DNA of 64,000 nt, from assembly GCA_015075635.1 (NCBI GenBank), contig JABTUA010000002.1:2298708-2362707 (forward strand). The letters are read 5' to 3'. Below the pieces are notes generated by a model. It was given only the letters and a program-made list of their open reading frames with translations. It was not told the origin of the DNA and searched no databases. Every line of letters begins with the position of its first letter. Positions within the stretch are counted from its first letter, which is position 1. Source of the DNA: Polyangiaceae bacterium. GTDB lineage: Bacteria > Myxococcota_A > Polyangia > Polyangiales > Polyangiaceae. Below are positions 28,724 to 36,100 of the stretch, piece after piece. The position numbers and the translations under genes are program-made.

Positions 28724-29578
28724 ATGGGCAATCGCGAGTCGCGAGGGCTGACACGGGTCAGGCTCCGCCATCGAGGGCAGGAGCTCCTGCTGACGGAGGG
28801 CACCTACCTGATCGGGCGCGACGCGTCCTGTCACATCCTCCTGGACGACGCCAAGGTTTCGCGGCGCCACGCGCGGATCAACGTGCGCGGCGAGCAGGTC
28901 TCCATCGACGATCTGGGCAGCATGAACGGGCTCTACGTGAACGGCGTGCGACTGACTGGGTCGCAGCCGCTGTTCGACGGCGACTGGCTGACCGCTGGAA
29001 GCGAGGAGCTCGAAGTCCTGATCGGGGACACCGCGCGGCGACGCTCGGCGGCCTCGACACAGGACGAGTTCACGCCCGTTCCTTCCAGCAGCGAGGCCGA
29101 GACCACGCGCCGGATCTCAGAGCCCCCCGACGACCCCGAGACGACCCAGAAGAGCAGGGCGCTCGAGATCCTGGCGAGCATCGCGGACCGCGCCTTCGAC
29201 GCCGGGAGGGTGGACGACGCCGAGGACCTGCTCAAGACCACGCTCTTGGACATGGCCCAAGAGGTGAGCCTGGGGCACGAGCTCGAGCAGGACTCGCTCG
29301 ACTTCGCCACCAGCTATGCGCTTCGGTTGGCGCAAGCGACGGGGACCGCCCGCTGGTTCGACTTCACGGTGGACCTGCTCCGCGCGCAGCGGGCCCCCTG
29401 CAGCCAGCTCGTCGCTGCCAACTTGCGCACGACCATGAAGAGCCTGGCCACGGTGGATCACGACCGCCTGACGGACTACGCCAAGGCGTTGCGCCTGAGC
29501 GGCGTCGCCCAGACGGCAAGCTCGGCAACGCTGGTGGACGAGCTGGTGCACGAGGCCCTGCGAAGGCGGGGCGGATGA
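28724..29578 (+). CDS. FHA-domain protein with helical C-terminal domain
   Basis: 284 residues. The N-terminal 95 residues are a forkhead-associated domain that binds phosphothreonine: GTYLIGRDASCHILLDD, VSRRHARI and LGSMNGLYVNG. An acidic Ser/Thr linker (about 110-140) precedes a helical domain (SRALEILASIADRAFDAGRV to the end) with TPR-like helices. It could read out phosphorylation by one of the Ser/Thr kinases in the window; that is inference. Its TGA overlaps the ATG of the next lipoprotein gene (ATGATG). Confidence 0.85.
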   Translation: MGNRESRGLTRVRLRHRGQELLLTEGTYLIGRDASCHILLDDAKVSRRHARINVRGEQVSIDDLGSMNGLYVNGVRLTGSQPLFDGDWLTAGSEELEVLIGDTARRRSAASTQDEFTPVPSSSEAETTRRISEPPDDPETTQKSRALEILASIADRAFDAGRVDDAEDLLKTTLLDMAQEVSLGHELEQDSLDFATSYALRLAQATGTARWFDFTVDLLRAQRAPCSQLVAANLRTTMKSLATVDHDRLTDYAKALRLSGVAQTASSATLVDELVHEALRRRGG

Positions 29579-30450
29579 TGCGGACCCGCGCCGCGCTCGC
29601 CACGCTGGCGCTCGCCGCGGCGCTCGGAGCGTGCGCCGCCGACGCCGGAGACGACGAGAGCACTACCTGCTCGGCGAGCGAGCCGATCGAGTGTCGCTCG
29701 CCCGAGAGCAAGCTCGTCGGCTGCTGCCCCGAGTCCCACCCCGTCTGCGCGATTGACGGAAAGCAGTGCTTCGAGTGGGGCTCCTCCGGAGGAGCCGGCG
29801 GCGCGCCGAGCGGCGGTGGCGCGCCGAGCGGCGGTGGCGCGCCGAGCGGCGGTGGCGCGCCGAGCGGTGGTGGCGCACCGAGCGGCGGTGGCGCGCCGAG
29901 CGGCGGTGGCGCGCCGAGCGGCGGCGGCGCGCCGAGCGGCGGCGGCGCGCCGAGCGGCGGTGGGAGCAGCAGCGGGGGCACGGGCGGCACCGGCACCGGC
30001 GGCACCGGAAACACGGGGGGAACCAGCTGCGTGGATCAGGGCTTCGAGCCCAACGGCACCGAGGCGACCGCGACGAACCTCGGGACGATCACCGACTGCG
30101 ACAGCACCGGGACGTCAGTGTCGGGCAAGCTCGATGGCGCGAGCGACGTCGACTACCTGTCGTTCTGGGGCACCGACGTCGGCGGCTGCTTCGTGGATCC
30201 CGTCGCTTCGACGACCGCGAAGGTTCGACTGTGCATGTTCGCGGACTGCCCCGGCGCCGCGGTTGGCTGTTCGTCGGGCACCCCGAGCACCTCCCCCGGC
30301 GGCCGCCCGGGCTGCTGCGTCCCTTCCGGCGGCAAGGTGGACATGTCCCTCGACTGCAACGGCGGGACGGACAACGCGACGATCTACCTTCGAGTCGACC
30401 AAGGCGCCGCGAACGCCTGCACGAGCTACTCGGTGGACTATCACTATTAG
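29575..30450 (+). CDS. Lipoprotein with GAPSGG repeat linker and PPC-like domain
   Basis: 291 residues. Signal peptide with lipobox LGAC and a Cys-rich N-terminal module (CSASEPIECRSPESKLVGCC). Nine tandem GAPSGG hexapeptides and a Gly/Thr tail form a long flexible arm (about 75-145). The C-terminal domain begins DQGFEPNGTEATATNLG and has SDVDYLSFWG and a final YSVDYHY, resembling pre-peptidase C-terminal beta-sandwiches, with three Cys pairs. A surface tether is likely. Translationally coupled to the FHA gene. Confidence 0.75.
   Translation: MMRTRAALATLALAAALGACAADAGDDESTTCSASEPIECRSPESKLVGCCPESHPVCAIDGKQCFEWGSSGGAGGAPSGGGAPSGGGAPSGGGAPSGGGAPSGGGAPSGGGAPSGGGAPSGGGAPSGGGSSSGGTGGTGTGGTGNTGGTSCVDQGFEPNGTEATATNLGTITDCDSTGTSVSGKLDGASDVDYLSFWGTDVGGCFVDPVASTTAKVRLCMFADCPGAAVGCSSGTPSTSPGGRPGCCVPSGGKVDMSLDCNGGTDNATIYLRVDQGAANACTSYSVDYHY
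29803..29964 (+). repeat. Nine copies of an 18-base in-frame repeat
   Basis: Units of GCGCCGAGCGGCGGTGGC at 29803, 29821, 29839 and so on to 29947. Differences are confined to third positions and one GCA. They encode GAPSGG nine times. Near-identity suggests recent slippage and probable length variation between strains. Confidence 0.9.
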
Positions 30451-30815
30451 CCGGCGCGCCACGGCCGCACTCCGTCCAGCGTCGGCGCGTCAGTCACTCC
30501 GGGGGCTCGGGCGGGTTGCAGTGACTCTGTTTCACCGCGTCGATGATCGTAGTTGCCAGTGAGAGCTTGCCGGTCTGCACGAGCCCCAGGCCGAGCAGGA
30601 GGACACGCATGATGACGCCAGAGCCAAGCAACCGGCAGGCCCGACTCGGAGCGGCGGTCTTGCGCCGTTTCTCGAGGAGGTGTAGCCAGCACGGCAACAG
30701 TCCGGTGACCCGCCTGTTGCCAAGTTGGATACGGGCTCCCGAGCGCCGAGTGCGGCGCCGTGTGACGGTGGGACGTCACATGCACACGGCGGGCTCCAGA
30801 GGTAGCCGGCGACAG
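30451..30815. other. Gap with one possible small gene and a hairpin
   Basis: Apart from the short minus-strand frame at 30494-30610 listed separately, it has a palindrome GGCAACAG / CTGTTGCC at 30693-30721 (eight-base stem, 13-base loop) and no recognisable gene. It should hold the promoter of the lipoprotein gene at 30816. Confidence 0.5.
30494..30610 (-). CDS. Possible small hydrophobic peptide
   Basis: A 38-residue frame with ATG 30610 and start MRVLLLGLGLVQTGKLSLAT, followed by a polar end with one Cys and a Pro/Glu tail. Composition looks coding rather than random, but there is no homologue in mind and no clear ribosome site. It could equally be a fragment of a lost gene. Confidence 0.25.
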   Translation of the reverse strand: MRVLLLGLGLVQTGKLSLATTIIDAVKQSHCNPPEPPE

Positions 30816-31328
30816 ATGTTGCGGGCTCCGTTCGCGTTCGCGTTCGCGTTGGCGCTTGCCGCATGCCAGCGCTCCGCCCCGACCCCGTCCGACGAAGCTC
30901 GCGCGCAAGCGGCGCCCAGCACGTCGGACGACGCGGAGTCGCGGCTCCGCCCGGCGCTCCAGGGCGGCGACGCTGCGAGCGTTCCGCCGCTCCTGCCGGG
31001 CTTCGGCGAGCGAGCCTACGCCTGCAAGTCGGACTCGGACTGCGTGATCACCAACAAGGTCGACGGTAGCTGCTGCGACTCGCTGTGTGATCCAAGGACC
31101 TCGGTGAGCCGTGAGTTTCACGATGCGCTGACGCGCGCTCATGAACGCTGCGACACCAGTCAATGTCCCGAGAAGTCCTGCATGCCGCCGCGCGCGAGAC
31201 GCGTTCCGCGCTGCGTCGAGCGCCGCTGCGCAGCGGAGGTCCAAGCGCTCGACGGTGCCGTGTTGGTGCCCGCCGACCGACCGCCGTGCGCGTGCGCTCC
31301 AGCTGATCCGCTCTGCGCCTGCGAGTGA
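30816..31328 (+). CDS. Small Cys-rich lipoprotein
   Basis: 170 residues from ATG 30816. Signal peptide MLRAPFAFAFALALAAC with a good lipobox, an Ala/Ser linker, then a module with about twelve Cys: YACKSDSDCVI, GSCCDSLCDP, RCDTSQCPEKSC, RCVERRCAAEV and CACAPADPLCACE. Spacing suggests five or six disulfides and an extracellular role. No named family; similar 'DxDCV' Cys modules occur in other myxobacterial lipoproteins. Confidence 0.65.
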   Translation: MLRAPFAFAFALALAACQRSAPTPSDEARAQAAPSTSDDAESRLRPALQGGDAASVPPLLPGFGERAYACKSDSDCVITNKVDGSCCDSLCDPRTSVSREFHDALTRAHERCDTSQCPEKSCMPPRARRVPRCVERRCAAEVQALDGAVLVPADRPPCACAPADPLCACE

Positions 31329-31434
31329 CCGGGTTGGACTGCGCAGGGTGGCAGGGGGTGCAGTCGGGCGCGGCGCTGGACGTCCTGGCCGTGCCTGCCA
31401 GTCCCGCTCGGTAGTCGGGCCGGACAGAGGTTGA

Positions 31435-31710
31435 GAAGCGACGCGCTGGAGGGAGCGCCATCGGACTCGAGCTCGACGCGCAGCTTCCGGACCCACGGCG
31501 CTGCCGCTGACAAAGACCACCAAGGGCATCCCGTGCATGCTGTGCGATGTCGACGTTGAAAACTCGCAATGCTGCCCGAGCAACCCCGCAGGCGTCGGTG
31601 ATGGGAAATCGTGTTCGACGGCGGCGGATGTCGTTTGCTGCAGCACTGCCTTCCAGGGCTTCAAGTGCTCGGGAGGGAAATGGACGGCCACGGGTATTGC
31701 TTGCCCGTGA
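31435..31710 (+). pseudogene. Remnant encoding the C-terminus of a Cys-rich secreted protein
   Basis: An open frame without a start codon, bounded upstream by TGA at 31432. It encodes LTKTTKGIPCMLCDVDVENS, then QCCPSNPAGVGDGKSC, DVVCCSTAFQGFKCSGG and a final TGIACP before TGA at 31708. Paired Cys and the folded-looking sequence argue for former coding; the upstream half has lost its frame. Base composition is less GC-rich than the neighbours. No further gene is seen in 31329-31740. Confidence 0.5.
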
Positions 31711-31740
31711 GCGATCCCTGGTTCAGCGCGCGAGCGCTGA

Positions 31741-32649
31741 CTACTTCACCGCGAAGCTTCCGCTGTCCACGTCGAACCCCGTCGCCGAATACTCGCTGCT
31801 CCACGGATAGCTCGCCTCGCCCAGCTTGCCGTTCGGTCGGGTGAACGCAGGTTTCTCGGCGCCCAGGCAAATCAGCAGCACGAACGGGTCGGCTCGGCGC
31901 GACCTCCACAGGCTCCCGGACTTCGGGGCGAAGCCCAGAGGACCGAGGCAGCGGCTCGATAGCACCCCGGCCACCTCACGAGCGCCTCGCGTGTCGCTCT
32001 GGTCACGTCCAGAGTGGTGCTCCGCGAGCGCGCTCGACTCGTCGTCGTGGACGATGGCCTCGAAGTGCAGGTGCGCTGCGATGATCGCGGCCGAGGCGTT
32101 GCCCGTCTTGCCGACGCTGCCGAGCTCGGCCCCGGCGTCGATCTCCGTTGGAGCCTCGCCCAGTCCGGCAACGTCCAGCAGGTGCGCGAAGAAGAGCGAG
32201 ACGCGGCGGGCCGGCTCGATGCCGAGCTCGGGCGGCAGCGGACACACGAGCTGCACCCACTTGCCGTGCGAGGAGTTCTGCCCGGCCCTGCCCTTCCCGG
32301 AGCAAGGCGCGCGAACCGGCGTGCCGAGCGGCGCCACGAGATCGATGCCGTTGTGCTTTCCGTGGGCGCGCGGCGCCAGGAATCCGCCGCCTCCGCCGCG
32401 GTCCGCGCGAATGCCGTGGTCGACCGGGAACACCCAGACCCAGCGCGAGGCGGCGGCGCTCGGTGGCTCGGCCAGTGCGGGCGACGCCGCTGCCTCGGCC
32501 GCTGGCGCGCCCGGGGCGGGCTCGCCCACGGTTGGAGCGCTCCTCGCCAGCGGAGCCGGCTCCGCACAGCCTGCCGTCAGCGCGAGGAGCAAGAGCAGCT
32601 TGCCACCGGGCAATACGAAGACCGAACGCCATGTGCCGCCCGCCTGCAT
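31741..32649 (-). CDS. M23-family metallopeptidase lipoprotein
   Basis: 302 residues. Signal peptide with lipobox LTAGC, an Ala/Pro linker to about 65, then a lysostaphin/LytM-type domain. Zn ligands are visible as His and Asp in KHNGIDLVAPLGTPV and the HxH of HLHFE. These enzymes cut peptide cross-links of peptidoglycan or act as amidase activators. About 95 residues after the domain are unassigned. It is the last gene of a minus-strand run with the propeller-like gene (3-base gap) and the alpha-2-macroglobulin, so an envelope role is likely. Confidence 0.82.
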   Translation of the reverse strand: MQAGGTWRSVFVLPGGKLLLLLALTAGCAEPAPLARSAPTVGEPAPGAPAAEAAASPALAEPPSAAASRWVWVFPVDHGIRADRGGGGGFLAPRAHGKHNGIDLVAPLGTPVRAPCSGKGRAGQNSSHGKWVQLVCPLPPELGIEPARRVSLFFAHLLDVAGLGEAPTEIDAGAELGSVGKTGNASAAIIAAHLHFEAIVHDDESSALAEHHSGRDQSDTRGAREVAGVLSSRCLGPLGFAPKSGSLWRSRRADPFVLLICLGAEKPAFTRPNGKLGEASYPWSSEYSATGFDVDSGSFAVK

Positions 32650-32652
32650 GGC

Positions 32653-33072
32653 CTAGCTCACCCGGTCCGCCTGCCGCGCGTTGCCCGGCAGCGCCAGGGA
32701 CATGTCCCCGAGACCCTCGCCTTTGAGCGGCTGAGTCCAGAGCCAATCGCCGCCTGTGCTGTAGCAAGAGATCTCGCCGGCGCGCGCCGCGAAGATGTGC
32801 GGACCGTCAATCAGCATGACTGTCCGCGTTGGAAATTCGCCGACCAGGTCGACGACCCGCAGCGGCCGACCCGTCGCGTATTCGATGAAGGCGAGCTGCT
32901 TGGCGGCGCACGCGACCACCACACCGGAGCCCACCGCGAGCTCGATCTCGCCGTGCTTCGGACCAGGGAACTTCCAACGGACCTGCCCGGTCGCGCGGTC
33001 GACGCCGAACACCTTGCCGTTGAAGGCGGTCACCAGGATCGAGCGGTCTTCGTCTGCCGTCTGCCGATACAT
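32653..33072 (-). CDS. Short PQQ/beta-propeller-like protein
   Basis: 139 residues from ATG 33072. It contains strand patterns of PQQ-type propeller blades: SILVTAFNGKVFGVDRATGQ, ELAVGSGVVVACAAKQLAF and HIFAARAGEISCYSTGGDWL. Two to three blades are present, too few for a closed propeller, so it may pair with another protein or be a truncated gene. No signal peptide is obvious, and a start at 33153 would add an Arg-rich stretch. Three bases separate its stop from the M23 gene. Confidence 0.6.
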   Translation of the reverse strand: MYRQTADEDRSILVTAFNGKVFGVDRATGQVRWKFPGPKHGEIELAVGSGVVVACAAKQLAFIEYATGRPLRVVDLVGEFPTRTVMLIDGPHIFAARAGEISCYSTGGDWLWTQPLKGEGLGDMSLALPGNARQADRVS

Positions 33073-33162
33073 TGGCCTGAGACTAGCGTACAGGATGCCA
33101 GCCCGGTCGGTTTCAGTGGTGCGAAACAGGCGGAGGCGGGTCAGCCGCCCCAAACCGCGCCG

Positions 33163-36100
33163 TCACGGGCCCACCGTCACCAACACCGGGCGCGTCTCGA
33201 AGCGCGCGTCGGGCTCGTAGTAGGCGTACGCCACCGAGGCCGGCGCCGCAGCGCGCACAGGATACAGCGCACGCAAGCGGAAGCCGAGCTTGGCGGGCGA
33301 GAGCTGGGCGATCTGGTCCAGGTACAGGATCACGCCCCGCGACGTGATCGAGTAGCGCGCTACCTTCTGGTCGCGCACCAAACGTTCGAGATCGTCCGAC
33401 TCGACCTCGAAGCCCGGGGGCACGCCGAGCTCGAGCAGCACCATGCCGGAAGGTCGCACGGCGTTCCAGCGAGCCTCGGCGGTCACCTCCAGGGTCTTGC
33501 CCGGAGTCACTTGACGTGACCCGTAGTCCACCCGCAGCACGATGGGCAGCGCGGCCACGGCGGCGGCGCTGGACCACGGCAGGTAGTGGGTGCCCACCAG
33601 TTGATAGGCGATGTCGGAGCCCTCCGGCGCCTCGAGCTCGATGGCGTTTTCGCCCGGACGCACGCGATCGGACAGCGACACCAGCTGATGGACGTCGAGC
33701 GCTCCCTTGTCGAATCTGACCTCCCTGACCAGCTCGCCGTGAGCGCGGACGCGCACCGTCTGGTTTCCGGCGGTGCCGGGCGCCGCGTCGTGGAGCAGCG
33801 CGCGCATTGCGGAGATTGTCGCGGCGGTCGAGGGCCAGAGCCCGAGCGCGTCGCGCTTCGAGACGAGCCACCCGAGGGCCTCCTTGTAGAGGCCCTTGTC
33901 GCTTCCCGAACGGGCGAGGAGCTGCGCCGCGAGCCCGGTGGTCTCGACGGCCAAGCTCACGCCGTAGCTCTGGGTGAGGCCGCGGCCCGGTGACTCCCAG
34001 TGAGCGAGCCCACCGTCGCGCTTCACGAAGCCGGACAGCGCCTTGGCGCGGACGGCGGCGGCTTCCTTCCTTCCTCCCGAAGACAGGGCGTTGCCTACCA
34101 GCGCGAGCGCGTAGGGGTCGTCGGCGTTCGAACCCTCCACCAGATCGAGGGCGCGACCGAGGCGCGCGTCTTGCTCACCCGTCTCGCCGAGCGCCCAGGC
34201 GATGTACGCCGTCGCGAGCAGGTCGTGCTGGCCGATGTTGCCCGCCGATCCGACGCCGTGCGAAGGCGCCTCCCAGGAACCGTCGGGGCGCTGCGCGGAG
34301 TAGAGGAACGCGCGGGTGCGCTGCATCATCTCCTCGTCCACCGGCCGCACCTTCGACATGTCGTGGAACTCGAGCAAGCCGTAGGCCGAGAGCACCGTGT
34401 TCGCGGGTCCGCGGCCGAACCAGTCGAAGCCTCCGCCCCGAACCTCGAACGCCAAGAGGCGCTGATAGCCGTCGTCGATGTAGGCCGTGGCCTTTGCCTC
34501 CACCGCGGGGCTCGAGGTCTTGGTGCGCCTCAGGAAGTCGAGGACCAGCACGTTCGGGTAGGTCGCGGACGAGGTCTGCTCGAAGCAGCCCGAGGGGCGG
34601 CGCAGCGCGCCGTCCAGGACCTCGACCAGCTGGCTGAACGCGCCGCCGTAGAGCTTGAGCGCGAGCGTGCTGGCACCGGCGATGGCCTCCTTCGGAACCT
34701 CGACGCTGGCCCGCACCGTGCCGGCGGCGGAGCCGTTCACGACGCTCACCACGGGCAGGCCGTCTGGCTCGACGCTGACCTTGCGCTCGACCGCGTCGGA
34801 GAGCTTCGTGCCCACGGCCTTCACGCGCAGGAGCCGCGCGCCCGCCGCGGTCGCGCGCACGCCGAAGCTCGTCCCGCGCGTCTCGCTCGGCCCGAGCTCG
34901 AGCTCGAGGTCGCTCTTGCCCCGCACTTCGAAGCCGTCGGCCTCGAGGGTCAGGCGTACCTTCTGCGGCTCGGACAGGTAGTTGAAGACCGTGACCGGAA
35001 CGCTCACCTGGTCGCCCTGCGTCAGCGTCGCCGGAGCGGTCACGTCGACGAAGAAGTCCTGGAACGCCACCAGCGGCAAGCTCAGGCTCCCGAGCTCGCC
35101 CTTCTGCGACACCGCCGACAGCGCCACGCGGTAGGTGGTGATCGAGTCCGCGAGCGGGACCTCGATGCGAGCGTGCCCGTTCTGATCGGTGAGGATCTCC
35201 GGCAACCAGAGCAGCGTCTCCGGGAAGAAGCTGCGCACGCGGATGGGGGCCCCGCTGGAGTTGTCCGCCGGCCCCGCCACCGCGTAGCGCTTGTTCCCCA
35301 TCGAGCCCTCTTCGCCCTTGGCGCGCGTGCCGGTCCCGCCCTCCTTGTTGTCGGCGTCTTCGCTCGGCAGGTAGACTTCTTCGCGGGCCTCGAAGTCGTC
35401 CGCGCTGCGCGCGAACTTCTTGGCCTTGTGAACGAGCACCCCCAGCACGGCCAAGGTGAGCGGCAGGCCGACGAAGGTCGCGCGACTGAGCAAGAGCCAG
35501 AGCCGGCGCCCAGCTCCCACGGGCAGCGTGCTCGTGGACCGGAGGAGCGCGAGCACGCCAAACGCGAGCTGAACGACGAGCACCAACACGCAGGCCAGCA
35601 GGAAGAACCGAAGCTCCCCGGTGAGCACCAGCTTCACCCATTCGAATCTCACGGCCAACGCCGCGGCGATGGCGAGCTGACACGCGAGCATGCCCGCGGG
35701 CGCCAGCCACAGCACGCGTCGGGTGGCAGGCAACGCACGCGCCACTGGCGTGGCCTCGGTGCCCTGGATCGCCCGCACCTGCAGCGCGAAGCATCCGAGC
35801 GCGGTCAGGGCCCAGGCGATGCCAGCGACGAGGAGCTCCCACCTGGGGCCGAGCTTGAACACTCGACCCTCGTCGGTCAGGAGCGTGGCGAGTATCGCCA
35901 CGGCGAACGGCAACACTGCGCCCAAGAACCAGAAGATCATCGCCCGGCGCATGGAGACGCCGAAGTCTTCCCGGTCGTACGCGCTCGTGTCCGGCACCGC
36001 AGGCGCCCGCGCGACGCGCCAGAAGCCGAAGGCTACGAAGGCCACCAACGAGAGCAGACCCAGCGCACCCAGGCCGAGGATGCCGACGCCGCCGCTCCGC

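Noticed and set aside
29803..29964. Regularly spaced repeats considered as a CRISPR array
   Set aside because: The repeats are directly adjacent, in frame and without spacers; they encode a hexapeptide linker.
31741..31810. Plus-strand frame from 31547 as a gene
   Set aside because: It lies in a different frame from the Cys-rich remnant, has Arg/Ser bias and runs into the M23 gene end.
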